From Agaribacterium sp. ZY112 (GTDB lineage Bacteria; Pseudomonadota; Gammaproteobacteria; Pseudomonadales; Cellvibrionaceae), in the NCBI RefSeq assembly GCF_041346925.1, contig NZ_CP166840.1, forward strand, positions 2,413,001 to 2,477,000: a DNA stretch of 64,000 bases. Reading direction: 5' to 3'. The notes under the pieces are model-generated. The model saw only the letters and a list, made by a program, of their open reading frames with translations. It ran no database searches and was not told the origin of the DNA. The translations under genes were made by a program, and so were the position numbers. Positions 27,236 through 36,350 of this stretch are shown piece by piece. Every line of letters starts with the position of its first letter. Positions within the stretch are counted from its first letter, which is position 1.

Positions 27236-28342
27236 ATGCACATAGCGATAATTGGTTGCGGTCAGCTTGCTCGAATGATGGCCTTAGATGGCTGGCGTAT
27301 GGGCTTGAGCTTCTCGTTTTTAGCTAACCCAGGTGAGAGCCGAGTGTGTGTTGATGGCCTAGGTTCTATTGTAGAGCTAGAGCAGGGTTTAGATGGTGAG
27401 GCTCTGTTTAACGCACTGGGCCAGCCCGAGGTGGTGACCGTTGAGCGTGAGCACGTCGATACCGTGTTATTAGCGTCACTTGCGGATTTTTGTCGTGTCT
27501 GCCCAAACCCTAAAGCTATTGAAGTTAGTCAACATCGTGGTCGTGAGAAAAGCTTTGTAAATAGTTTGGGAATTGAAACCGCGCCTTTTGAACTTGCCAA
27601 CAGCCTTGAAAGTTTAAAAGCGGCGGTTGCTAAAGTGGGCTTGCCTGTCATTATCAAAACATGTGGCGAAGGTTATGACGGTAAAGGTCAGTGGAAAATT
27701 GATAGCGCTGCTGAGTTTGAAGCTAATTTAGCCGAAATTGATATATCCAAAGAGTTGATTGTCGAGAAAGTCATTCGCTTTGAAAAAGAAGTTTCTGTGA
27801 TTTCGGTGCGCTCAGTCAACGGTGAGACCGCAGTATATCCAATTACTGAAAACGAGCACCACGAAGGCATCTTAGTTAAGTCTATCGCCCCTGCCGAGCT
27901 TACTTGTGATGTTCTATCGGCAGAAGCGAAACGTGCTGCGACTCTTATTCTAGAAGCGCTTGATTATGTAGGTGTATTGTCGATAGAGTTTTTTGTTGTT
28001 GGCGATAAATTATTGGTAAATGAGCTTGCTCCTCGTGTGCATAATAGTGGTCATTGGACGCAAGCTGGTGACGTTTGTTCGCAGTTTGAAAACCACCTGC
28101 GCGGCATTTGTGACATGGTCCTAGGGGCAACCGAACCCAGCATGAACGTAGCGATGGTTAACTTGCTTGGTTTTGATGTGAAAACGGACTTGTTGACGGC
28201 GAGTAATATGCAGCTTCACTCTTACAACAAGACGGCTCAACCTAAACGTAAAGTAGGGCACTTGAACCTTTGGGGGCAAGATCGTGAGAAACTTTGCGCT
28301 CAAGTAGAGCAGGTTAGCAAGGCGCTCTATAGCGATCATTAA
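27236..28342 (+). CDS. purK: N5-carboxyaminoimidazole ribonucleotide synthase
   Basis: PurK uses ATP and bicarbonate to carboxylate AIR. The 368-aa ATP-grasp protein begins with IAIIGCGQLARMMA, carries the KTCGEGYDGKGQW ATP-binding loop and the IEFFVVGDKLLVNELAPRVHNSGHWT block with metal ligands, and ends at the family's usual length. It starts on the base after the purE stop. A terminator lies 66 bases after its stop. Confidence 0.97.
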   Translation: MHIAIIGCGQLARMMALDGWRMGLSFSFLANPGESRVCVDGLGSIVELEQGLDGEALFNALGQPEVVTVEREHVDTVLLASLADFCRVCPNPKAIEVSQHRGREKSFVNSLGIETAPFELANSLESLKAAVAKVGLPVIIKTCGEGYDGKGQWKIDSAAEFEANLAEIDISKELIVEKVIRFEKEVSVISVRSVNGETAVYPITENEHHEGILVKSIAPAELTCDVLSAEAKRAATLILEALDYVGVLSIEFFVVGDKLLVNELAPRVHNSGHWTQAGDVCSQFENHLRGICDMVLGATEPSMNVAMVNLLGFDVKTDLLTASNMQLHSYNKTAQPKRKVGHLNLWGQDREKLCAQVEQVSKALYSDH

Positions 28343-28407
28343 TCGTATATTTAGAAGCACTTGTTGCGCTTCTATCCTTTCTTTTTGGCATTTGTACTCA
28401 ATGATTT

Positions 28408-28440
28408 ACGCTCACTTATGTTTTAGTGAGCGTTTTATTT
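28408..28440 (+). terminator. intrinsic terminator after purEK
   Basis: ACGCTCACT pairs with AGTGAGCGT across an 8-base loop, followed by TTTATTTT. It separates purEK from prfC. Confidence 0.85.
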
Positions 28441-28542
28441 TAAAGTCGCAAAGTATAAAGCTCTAAGCATTTTTTAAAGCATAAGTTCAAGCAGCTAGGC
28501 TTTAATAAGTACACACGTAATAGACATTTAGGTAACGGCAGT

Positions 28543-30129
28543 ATGGCGGATAGCAATTTTCTTGATGAAGTCAATAAGCGACGCACTTTCGCTATCATCT
28601 CTCACCCGGATGCGGGTAAAACCACCGTCACCGAAAAGCTATTGCTGTTTGGAAATGCGATTCAAAGTGCAGGTTCTGTAAAAGCTAAGTCTGGCGGTGG
28701 TCATGCGAAATCCGACTGGATGAGCATGGAGCAAGAGAGAGGTATTTCGGTTACCTCATCGGTGATGCAGTTCCCTTATAAAGATCGAGTGGTGAACTTG
28801 CTCGATACTCCGGGGCACGAAGACTTCTCTGAAGATACCTATCGAACCTTAACCGCGGTTGATTCGGTGCTTATGGTGATTGATGGTGCTAAGGGTGTAG
28901 AGGATCGAACCATTAAGTTAATGGAAGTCTGCCGTTTACGTGATACACCGATTTTAAGCTTTATCAACAAAATGGACCGTGATATTCGTGATCCTATTGA
29001 GGTGCTTGATGAGGTTGAAGAGGTCTTAAAAATTAAGGCTGCGCCTATTAACTGGCCTCTAGGGATGGGTAAGGAATTTAAAGGGGTTTATAACCTTTAT
29101 ACCGATACGGTGCATGTGTATCAAAGTGGCAAAGGTCGAGTTATTGCTGAAGATGTCCAAATCAAAGGCATCGATAGCCCTGAGTTTGATGAGTTAATGG
29201 GGGTCTATGCCGATGATACTCGTGAAGAAATTGAACTTGTTCGCGGGGCCACTCATGAGTTTGATCTGGAAGAGTATTTAGCGGGTAAATTAACCCCCGT
29301 TTACTTTGGAACGGCGCTAGGTAATTTTGGTGTGCGTGAATTTTTAGATGGTTTTGTTGAGTGGGCGCCTAAGCCCTTACCGCGTAAAACCGATGTGCGT
29401 GTCATTGATGCCAACGAAGAAAAATTCAGTGGCTTTGTGTTTAAAATTCAAGCCAATATGGACCCTAAGCACCGAGATCGTATTGCCTTTATGCGTGTGT
29501 GTTCAGGCCGTTACAGTAAAGGCATGAAGATGCGCCATGTGCGCATTGGTAAAGATGTAAAAATTGCCGATGCGGTGACCTTTTTAGCAGGGGATAGATC
29601 CCATGTAGAGGAGGCGGTATCGGGTGATATTATTGGTTTACATAACCATGGTTCGATTCAAATTGGTGACACTTTTAGCGCCGGTGAGGCTCTGAAGTTT
29701 ACCGGGATTCCTCACTTTGCTCCTGAGCTATTTAGGCGCATACGCTTAAAAGATCCGCTTAAAACTAAGGCTTTGCAAAAAGGCATTCAACAGTTGTCGG
29801 AAGAAGGCTCTACTCAGGTGTTTTTCCCTATGAATAACAACGACATTATTGTGGGAGCCGTAGGTGTACTTCAGTTTGAAGTGGTTGCTTATCGACTTAA
29901 AGATGAATACAAGGTTGATGCTATTTATGAGCCGGTTACGGTGAATACGGCACGTTGGGTCGACTGTGAAGACCCTAAAAAGCTGGATGAGTTTAAGCGT
30001 AAATGCTCGGATAATTTAGCCATAGATGGTGGCGGCCACTTAAGCTATCTGGCTCCTAGTCGCGTAAATCTGTCTTTATCGCAAGAGCGCTACCCTGAAG
30101 TTCGCTTCCGCTCGACTCGCGAGCATTAA
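28543..30129 (+). CDS. prfC: peptide chain release factor 3
   Basis: RF3 is the GTPase that removes RF1 and RF2 from the ribosome after peptide release. The 528-aa length is normal. The G1 loop is SHPDAGKTT, followed by [14 protein letters not shown] (G3) and NKMDRD (G4), with the RF3-specific MEQERGISV switch region and the C-terminal domain ([20 protein letters not shown]). The next gene follows 8 bases after the stop. Confidence 0.97.
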   Translation: MADSNFLDEVNKRRTFAIISHPDAGKTTVTEKLLLFGNAIQSAGSVKAKSGGGHAKSDWMSMEQERGISVTSSVMQFPYKDRVVNLLDTPGHEDFSEDTYRTLTAVDSVLMVIDGAKGVEDRTIKLMEVCRLRDTPILSFINKMDRDIRDPIEVLDEVEEVLKIKAAPINWPLGMGKEFKGVYNLYTDTVHVYQSGKGRVIAEDVQIKGIDSPEFDELMGVYADDTREEIELVRGATHEFDLEEYLAGKLTPVYFGTALGNFGVREFLDGFVEWAPKPLPRKTDVRVIDANEEKFSGFVFKIQANMDPKHRDRIAFMRVCSGRYSKGMKMRHVRIGKDVKIADAVTFLAGDRSHVEEAVSGDIIGLHNHGSIQIGDTFSAGEALKFTGIPHFAPELFRRIRLKDPLKTKALQKGIQQLSEEGSTQVFFPMNNNDIIVGAVGVLQFEVVAYRLKDEYKVDAIYEPVTVNTARWVDCEDPKKLDEFKRKCSDNLAIDGGGHLSYLAPSRVNLSLSQERYPEVRFRSTREH

Positions 30130-30137
30130 GACGCTTT

Positions 30138-30734
30138 ATGGCTTTGCCTTCTGTACCAAGTTTACCTGCGGATGTGCCTCATCAAGGAGGGCGCATTACA
30201 CGCTTTATTGGTCGCAGTTTATTGCGCTTATTTGGTTGGAAGATAGAAGGCGAGCTACCTAATGTGCCCAGAGCCGTTTTTGCTGCAGCGCCGCACACAT
30301 CAAACTGGGATTTTGTCCTAGCGATGTTTGCTGTTTTGGCGATGGGCATCAAAATCTCATTTCTGATGAAAAAAGAGGCTTTTATTTGGCCTTTAAAAGG
30401 CTTATTTCTGGCTTTAGGTGGCATTCCCTTAAATCGGCGTGCTGCCGGAGATACTGTTGAGCAAATATGCTCTTGGTTTGAGTCACATAAAAAGTTATGG
30501 GTGGTCATCACACCTGAGGGCACACGCTCTTATGTGGCTAAATGGAAAACCGGTTTTTTACGCGCGGCTTACAATGCTGGGGTGCCGGTCGTTCTGGTTG
30601 CGTGGGATTTCCCGTCGAAAACGATGCATATAGACAGCACATGGTACCCAAGTGGGGATCATGAAAAAGATGCTGAACAGATACGCAAACACCTGTGTGG
30701 TCGCTATACAGGGCGCCACCCAGATAAGCAGTAG
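30138..30734 (+). CDS. PlsC-type lysophospholipid acyltransferase family protein
   Basis: This 198-aa protein has the acyltransferase block I, APHTSNWDF (the H(x)4D motif, about residues 52-60), the block III-like PEGTRSYVAKWKTGF, and the LGGIPLNRR arrangement between them. It is a short member, of the kind annotated as 1-acylglycerol-3-phosphate acyltransferase-like. It is probably cotranscribed with prfC, 8 bases upstream. The lipid substrate is not predictable. Confidence 0.85.
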   Translation: MALPSVPSLPADVPHQGGRITRFIGRSLLRLFGWKIEGELPNVPRAVFAAAPHTSNWDFVLAMFAVLAMGIKISFLMKKEAFIWPLKGLFLALGGIPLNRRAAGDTVEQICSWFESHKKLWVVITPEGTRSYVAKWKTGFLRAAYNAGVPVVLVAWDFPSKTMHIDSTWYPSGDHEKDAEQIRKHLCGRYTGRHPDKQ

Positions 30735-30799
30735 TATTTTTAGCTTAGAGTCATTACTCTGGCCTACCTATAAGTTTATTCTCCTTAAGAGCAACGGAC

Positions 30800-31858
30800 A
30801 TGCAAACTCAAAGCCCCATCGCCCGTTTTTTAGTGGTACTTGCCGCTTTTGTTGTTGTGGTCGCAGGAATGAAGGCCGCTGAATCTCTGCTTGTGCCGTT
30901 TTTGCTTTCTTTGTTTATTGCAATTATTAGTTCGCCACCTCTACTTTGGTTGCGCAGCAAAGGGCTGCCTACGTGGCTTGCTTTACTTACGATTGTCTCC
31001 AGTTTAATCATTTTAAGCTTTTTGGTGGGGGCCATTATTGGCTCGTCAATTGCCGAATTTCGCGAAGATTTACCCAGCTATCAAGAAAAGCTGCAAGTCC
31101 TGACAGCTGATATTTTCACACGATTAGACAGCTTTGGGTTAGCCGTAGATTTTGAGCAGATTCGAGCGGGTTTTAAGCCTTCTAAAGCCTTAGCCATGGC
31201 GGGAAATACCTTGGCTTCTTTTGGCAACATGATGACCAATTTCTTTTTGATCTTACTCACTGTGGTTTTTATTTTGGCAGAAGAAGTCAGCTTTTCGGAA
31301 AAGCTGCAGTTTAATGAAAAAACCAAGCATTCCCTGCAGGCCTTGCGCCAGTTTACCGCTAGTGTGAACCGCTATGTGGCGATTAAAACCATGGTCTCGT
31401 TGCTTACAGGCCTTTTGATACTTGTTTGGCTGTGGATATTGGGGCTCGATTATTTTGTACTGTGGGGTTTATTTGCCTTTATGCTGAATTTTATTCCTAC
31501 CTTTGGTTCGGTGTTAGCGGCAATTCCCGCGGTTTTATTAGCTTTGATCCAGCTTGGAGGCGGTGACGCCTTGTTGGTGGCTGCAGGGTTCTTAGCCGTG
31601 AACTTTATCGTGGGTAATATACTCGAGCCTAGAATTATGGGAAAAGGCTTAGACTTATCAGCCTTAATTGTATTTTTGTCGTTAGTGTTTTGGGGCTGGG
31701 TTCTCGGGCCGGTGGGCATGCTTTTGTCTATCCCCTTAACCATTACCGTTAAAATTGCCTTAGAAAGCTTTAGTGATACCCGTTGGATAGGTGTAATGAT
31801 GGGCTCAGGTGCGGCCCATGTGGATGATGAGCCACTTAAATTAAGCAGTGGCTCTTAA
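30800..31858 (+). CDS. AI-2E family permease (PerM/YdiK-type)
   Basis: The 352-aa membrane protein has eight or so hydrophobic segments with the family's N-terminal ESLLVPFLLSLFIAIISSPP, a central periplasmic region, and C-terminal GLFAFMLNFIPTFGSVLAAIPAVLLAL and GNILEPRIMGKGLDLS, the most conserved region. Members export diverse small compounds; despite the name few carry autoinducer-2. It lies alone, converging on sthA. Confidence 0.9.
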   Translation: MQTQSPIARFLVVLAAFVVVVAGMKAAESLLVPFLLSLFIAIISSPPLLWLRSKGLPTWLALLTIVSSLIILSFLVGAIIGSSIAEFREDLPSYQEKLQVLTADIFTRLDSFGLAVDFEQIRAGFKPSKALAMAGNTLASFGNMMTNFFLILLTVVFILAEEVSFSEKLQFNEKTKHSLQALRQFTASVNRYVAIKTMVSLLTGLLILVWLWILGLDYFVLWGLFAFMLNFIPTFGSVLAAIPAVLLALIQLGGGDALLVAAGFLAVNFIVGNILEPRIMGKGLDLSALIVFLSLVFWGWVLGPVGMLLSIPLTITVKIALESFSDTRWIGVMMGSGAAHVDDEPLKLSSGS

Positions 31859-31877
31859 GTAATAAGGGCTAGTTGCA

Positions 31878-31919
31878 ACTAAAACAGGCTCTGCATGCTT
31901 ATGATGAACCTGTTTTAGT
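31878..31919. terminator. stem-loop between convergent permease and sthA genes
   Basis: ACTAAAACAGG and CCTGTTTTAGT form an 11-bp stem around a 20-base loop. The right arm lies in the last codons of sthA, so it may end both converging transcripts; a clean T-run is lacking. Confidence 0.4.
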
Positions 31920-33305
31920 CATCTTTTCTCGCTGTTCTATTACTCCTAATGCCGCCACTCGATACGCTTCCGCAAGCGTTGGGAAGTTAAATATGCTCTC
32001 CACAAAAATATCGACTTCAGCATGCGATAACAGAGCCATTTGCCCTATATGAATCAGTTCTGTTGCGCCTTCGCCAATAATCATAACGCCAAGAACTTTT
32101 TGCCCTTGCTTGTCGCAGACAATTTTTAGCATGCCATCTTGAATGCCTGATATTTGCCCTCGTGCAATTTCCTCAAAGCGCGCACGGCCGACAATGATAT
32201 CGCCATATTTTTCTTTGGCTTGGGTTTCACTTATGCCAACGGAGCTGAGTTCGGGGATAGAATAAATACCGGCAGGTAGCGTTTGTTGCATTTCTCCAAG
32301 TTTAAGCCCGAATGCGTTACAGCTGGCACGTCGGCCTTGCTCCATCGAGGCTGAGGCAAGGGAAGGAGGGCCGATGACATCGCCTGCGGCGTAAATGTTT
32401 TTTTGCTCTGTTTGTAACTGTTCGTTGACACTAATAAGGCCGCGTTCATTCAAGCTTAGGCCCGCATTTTCTAGGTGCAGATCTTTAACATTTGCAAGAC
32501 GACCGGCTGCGCACAGCAGCTTATCGCTTTTGACTATCGTGCCATCTTCACACTCAGTTACAACGGCATCAAAACCATTCCAGTCAACCTTGGTGACTAG
32601 ATGCTCGCCTAGCCACTTACCGCCCATTTCTTCAAAGGAGTGAACAAAGCGGTCGGTAAGATCTCTATCTAAAAAGCCAAGTGGGGCAGGGTATTTATCG
32701 ATCATCGTCACCTTGACGCCCAGTGCTTGAAAAATAGATGCGTACTCACTGGCTATAACGCCACTGCCTAAGACGGTTAAACTCTTGGGTAAATACAGCA
32801 TCGATAGAATCGAGTCGCTGTCAAAAATATGTTCATGGTCGATGGGAATGTTGGGTGGTTTTCTTGGGAAAGAGCCTGAAGCAATAACGACCTTTTCTGT
32901 GTTTAAGGTGTGTTGCTCCCCATCTACTTTGGTGATTTCAATTTGAGTACTGCTTAAAAACTTGGCCCTTGCATGAATAACATCGATACCATTGCGAGTT
33001 AGCTGGCTAGAAAGGTAACTGTCGTGAGCCTTAAGCACGTCGTCCAGCCGTGTGATTAAGGTTGCAAGCTCGGTATCCTCAGTGAGTTCAAAGTTTGCGA
33101 TGGCTGCATTTTGCCGCATATTTTTGATACGCAGTGCATTTTCACGCAGGGTTTTGGACGGAATTGTCCCTCGAAAGACACAAGAGCCACCCGTCTCTTT
33201 GGTTTTTTCGATAACGGCAACACGCTTGTTTAATTTGGCTGCCTGAATGGCTGCTTTTTGGCCTGCAGGGCCACTGCCAATAACAATGAGATCGTAGGTA
33301 TTCAC
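31899..33305 (-). CDS. sthA: soluble pyridine nucleotide transhydrogenase
   Basis: SthA is a cytoplasmic FAD enzyme that passes hydride between NADPH and NAD. The 468-aa protein begins with the FAD-binding IGSGPAGQKAAIQAA, followed by GGSCVFRGTIPSK. The redox-disulfide pair of related oxidoreductases is reduced to one Cys here, as in the SthA group. A second GxGxxA-type NAD(P) site reads VLGSGVIASEYASIF, and AAGDVIGPPSLASAS is the second FAD block. The start codon overlaps the end of the HDOD gene by 4 bases (ATGA), so the two are coupled. Confidence 0.95.
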   Translation of the reverse strand: MNTYDLIVIGSGPAGQKAAIQAAKLNKRVAVIEKTKETGGSCVFRGTIPSKTLRENALRIKNMRQNAAIANFELTEDTELATLITRLDDVLKAHDSYLSSQLTRNGIDVIHARAKFLSSTQIEITKVDGEQHTLNTEKVVIASGSFPRKPPNIPIDHEHIFDSDSILSMLYLPKSLTVLGSGVIASEYASIFQALGVKVTMIDKYPAPLGFLDRDLTDRFVHSFEEMGGKWLGEHLVTKVDWNGFDAVVTECEDGTIVKSDKLLCAAGRLANVKDLHLENAGLSLNERGLISVNEQLQTEQKNIYAAGDVIGPPSLASASMEQGRRASCNAFGLKLGEMQQTLPAGIYSIPELSSVGISETQAKEKYGDIIVGRARFEEIARGQISGIQDGMLKIVCDKQGQKVLGVMIIGEGATELIHIGQMALLSHAEVDIFVESIFNFPTLAEAYRVAALGVIEQREKMTKTGSS

Positions 33306-34174
33306 TGTTGCATTGCCTCCATGGCCGACTTAACCAGCTCCTCACGTTCTAGCAGTTGCTCCACTTCGTCTTGGTAGAGGTTAATTTCACTAAAGGCAGG
33401 GTGGGCTTTGAGCTCTTCTAAATTGGGTACCTTTTCTTTATTTTCATCAGCGTAGAAATGCTTGGCAATGACACTGCCTGCAACCGCAATAGCTGTTTGT
33501 AGTTTGCCACTATGCTCTTCTTGGTAGTTATCGAAGTAAGTGATGACATTCTTTACTGCTTCGGGCATCTCCCAAGCATCAATCACTTTTAAGGCAATGG
33601 CTCTTGAGCAGCTAACTTCGATGTTTTGAATATCTTCAGATTTAATTGAAAGTTTAAGCTCTGCTGCAAGCTCTAAGGCCAGTTGCACAGCAAGAGGCCG
33701 CCCAATCTCATTTAATAAGCCTCCTAAAAAAGCCGCTTCTACATTTTTTCTACAAGCTCTGGCTGTCTCTTTAGCCCACAAGCCTGAGGCTAAAGAACAC
33801 TTAAGGATGTATTGGATATAGGAGTCATAGCCTGGGGTATTAAAAAGGGTGCTGTTGATAGAGGCGGCTAAGGCGATTTCTGCAATGGTTCTCATGCCCA
33901 GACGAGTAATTGCTTGTTGTAGGCTAACGAGTGATGCATTGGGGCTGTATGCGGCGGAGTTGGCTACTCGCATGACATGCGCGGCTAGACTCTGGTCGCT
34001 TTGAATAAGCCTTGCAAGATCGGCGGAGTCAGAATCAGGGTCCTGCGTTAATCGCACTACTTTTCCTGCGACTTCAGGCAGCATAGGGATTTCAAGTTTA
34101 CCCTGATTAAGTTTGGCGAGTACTTCTTGTTCGAGTGCGTTACATGATCCTGAATCGGTGGGGGCCGTGTTCAT
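33302..34174 (-). CDS. HDOD domain protein
   Basis: The product has an HDOD domain (about residues 30-230), the HD-like but catalytically degenerate fold that occurs in bacterial signalling proteins. I see IPMLPEVAGKVVRL, the RVANSAAYSPNASLVSLQQAITRLG block and GGLLNEIGRPL. There is no GGDEF, EAL or receiver domain attached. The frame opens at 34237, but the ATG at 34174 has GGAA upstream and removes a poorly coding extension. It overlaps sthA by 4 bases, an unusual pairing whose meaning is unknown. Confidence 0.85.
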   Translation of the reverse strand: MNTAPTDSGSCNALEQEVLAKLNQGKLEIPMLPEVAGKVVRLTQDPDSDSADLARLIQSDQSLAAHVMRVANSAAYSPNASLVSLQQAITRLGMRTIAEIALAASINSTLFNTPGYDSYIQYILKCSLASGLWAKETARACRKNVEAAFLGGLLNEIGRPLAVQLALELAAELKLSIKSEDIQNIEVSCSRAIALKVIDAWEMPEAVKNVITYFDNYQEEHSGKLQTAIAVAGSVIAKHFYADENKEKVPNLEELKAHPAFSEINLYQDEVEQLLEREELVKSAMEAMQQ

Positions 34175-34412
34175 AGTCGTTATTCCATTAAGAGTACTAA
34201 TAACTTGCGGGTATATGATTTTAAATTTAGCACTCAAGATGGTTTTTGCTTGTTCTTATTCCTGAATTTCTAAGTCATCAAGGGAAGTTAATAACTAATA
34301 GCTTGGGCGGTGCATAAAAGTGGCGCGCTAATCATCATTGGCCTACTGAGATTTAGGAGATGGTCTAGCTTAAAGGAATAAAGGATCCGCATTTAAGATA
34401 AGGAGAAGCTCA

Positions 34413-35606
34413 ATGGTGTCGCACAAGGTGCTGATTCTATCCCCTGATACTCTATCTGACCTAGGCCAGCATATTCAGCGTTTTTTTAAAGCCGACTTGG
34501 AATCTAGTCTAGATGCTCTGCCTGAGCACTTGGGCTTGGATGACTATAAAGTCATTGTTATTGACCAGTTGGGTTGTGGTGGCTGTGACCTTGAGCAGCT
34601 TGCTGAGTTAATGCGAATCGATGAGCAGTTTGAGATTCCCGTGGTGGTGCTGGCAAGGCCTGCGAGTATAGAGGATAAACTCAAAGCCTTAGAGCTTGGC
34701 TGTGATGACTTCGTAGAGTCAGATGTTGCCGGTGACGAGGCGTGTGCCCGTATTACCAAGTCTATTTTTCATCGAGTTGCCGCTGTTCAGTTATCGAGTC
34801 GTTTAGAGCTAGCTAATCAAACCGCCCACTCTGCGATGATTGATAACAGTGACCTAGGGGCAAACATTCAGTTTTTATTAAGCGTACATGACTGCGATAA
34901 CTTAGATCAGCTGGGGCAGCTTTTTTTCACAACAATAGAGCGCTATGGCTTGAAATGCAGTCTACAGCTGCGTGGAGAGAATGAGATTAAAAACATGGAA
35001 GCGCATGGTATGGCTAAAGACTTAGAGTCTCAGCTTTTATACCAGATGCGCGAAGGCGAGCGTTATATCGATTTTGGTGCTCGAACGGTAATAAATTATG
35101 AGCGTATTTCGGTGCTCATAAAAAATATGCCGATAGACGACCCTGAAAAGTATGGTGCTATTAAAGACAATACTTTTTCTTTGATTCAGGGAGTGAATGC
35201 CCGTGTCATCGCCTTGGAGCATCGTTACCGCTTACTTGATGAGCGTGAAACCTTAAAGAAATTAGGTCGAGATGTTCGCAATGTGATGCAGGTTATCCAA
35301 GATAGCTATCAAAAAGTGATGCGGGATATTGCTGATGAAGTTGATAAAACAGCAGACAAGCTTAAGGTGAGATTGCCATCTTTAGCATTAGTTGAGCACG
35401 ATGAGGTATTCATTGAAGATGCGATGGATGACGTTGTTCGCAATACAACTCGTATATTTAATGAGGGTTTATTGGTGGATGAGGCGATTGAGCGCTTAGA
35501 GGGAAAAATAGAGCGATCACTATTAGCTATTGAGGAAAACGATACGGTTTCTCAGACCAGCTCTAATAAGAGTAATGCTGGTGAGGCTCCGGTAGAGTTG
35601 TTTTAA
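34413..35606 (+). CDS. degenerate receiver-domain protein with unknown C-terminal region
   Basis: The first 120 or so residues fold pattern-wise as a response-regulator receiver (KVLILSPDT, VIVIDQLG, VVVLARPAS, LELGCDDFVESDV). The phosphorylation pocket is damaged: the N-terminal acidic pair is missing and the usual C-terminal Lys-Pro is absent (ESDV), so I expect no normal phosphoryl switch. The remaining 270 residues contain a GAF-like segment and a helical C-terminus (about 285-375) with coiled-coil character, and no DNA-binding or enzyme motif I recognise. AAGGAGAA stands before the ATG. Confidence 0.7.
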   Translation: MVSHKVLILSPDTLSDLGQHIQRFFKADLESSLDALPEHLGLDDYKVIVIDQLGCGGCDLEQLAELMRIDEQFEIPVVVLARPASIEDKLKALELGCDDFVESDVAGDEACARITKSIFHRVAAVQLSSRLELANQTAHSAMIDNSDLGANIQFLLSVHDCDNLDQLGQLFFTTIERYGLKCSLQLRGENEIKNMEAHGMAKDLESQLLYQMREGERYIDFGARTVINYERISVLIKNMPIDDPEKYGAIKDNTFSLIQGVNARVIALEHRYRLLDERETLKKLGRDVRNVMQVIQDSYQKVMRDIADEVDKTADKLKVRLPSLALVEHDEVFIEDAMDDVVRNTTRIFNEGLLVDEAIERLEGKIERSLLAIEENDTVSQTSSNKSNAGEAPVELF

Positions 35607-35685
35607 GTGACAAAAGAAAGCAGTGGTAGAGTATCTACTTATTCGGATAGTATGCACAGTCTAAGTATGAACGGCATGTGTTTTA

Positions 35686-36258
35686 ATGGAAAATAATGAC
35701 TTAATATGGGACCTAGACGCTTTTCGAAAGCGTCAGCGCGCCCAAGAATTAATTCTAGGTATTGAAAATCAACTATGTGTCTTTTCCTCATCTGTTGAGC
35801 AGCTCTATACCAATTACGATATCTTTTTTCCTAAAGATCAAAATCGTAAGCTTGTGATCTTGCCTAACCCCTATGCAGCGCATGATACCTTTCAAGGTAT
35901 TCCTGAGAGCAGTGTCAGGCCGACCGGTCTCTATTTAATTAATCCCGAGAATGCAGCAGGGAAAACATCGGATCTAAAGCTCATTTTGCCCATCAATAAG
36001 TCAGAAAAGAAGTTTCGCACCGTACCCTTAGAGATTGGTTTAAAGCTGATAAATAGCAAAATGCCGGAAGGTAGGCCCTTTTTACCTGTGGTTATGAAAG
36101 GCGATCTGCGAGAGTTTAATCAAGAAACACCTTGTTTGCATCTGCACTCTTTAAATTTGCGGGGCGTATCAGCCATGTCCTCATTGGACTTGAAGGCGAT
36201 AGAAAGTGTGATTGTCAAACGCTTAGAGCAGCTTAAGTTAAAACCTAAGCTTACTTAG
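35686..36258 (+). CDS. hypothetical protein, 190 aa
   Basis: I do not recognise this protein. It has no signal peptide or membrane segment, so it should be cytoplasmic, and the N-terminus is basic and helical (DAFRKRQRAQEL). The middle has a beta-rich pattern. It lies 79 bases after the degenerate receiver gene on the same strand and may share its transcript, so a linked signalling role is possible but unsupported by motifs. Confidence 0.6.
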   Translation: MENNDLIWDLDAFRKRQRAQELILGIENQLCVFSSSVEQLYTNYDIFFPKDQNRKLVILPNPYAAHDTFQGIPESSVRPTGLYLINPENAAGKTSDLKLILPINKSEKKFRTVPLEIGLKLINSKMPEGRPFLPVVMKGDLREFNQETPCLHLHSLNLRGVSAMSSLDLKAIESVIVKRLEQLKLKPKLT

Positions 36259-36285
36259 TTTGTAGCAAAGGCTTAAGTGGGCAGA

Positions 36286-36325
36286 CATAAAAAAAGCTGG
36301 GTGTTTAATCCCAGCTTTTTTTATG
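36286..36325. terminator. bidirectional intrinsic terminator
   Basis: CATAAAAAAAGCTGGG pairs perfectly with CCCAGCTTTTTTTATG across an 8-base loop. The A/T tracts on both sides mean it can stop transcription from either the hypothetical gene or the converging TonB-like gene. Confidence 0.92.
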
Positions 36326-36350
36326 TCGACTGATAATCAGTCCGTTTGTG

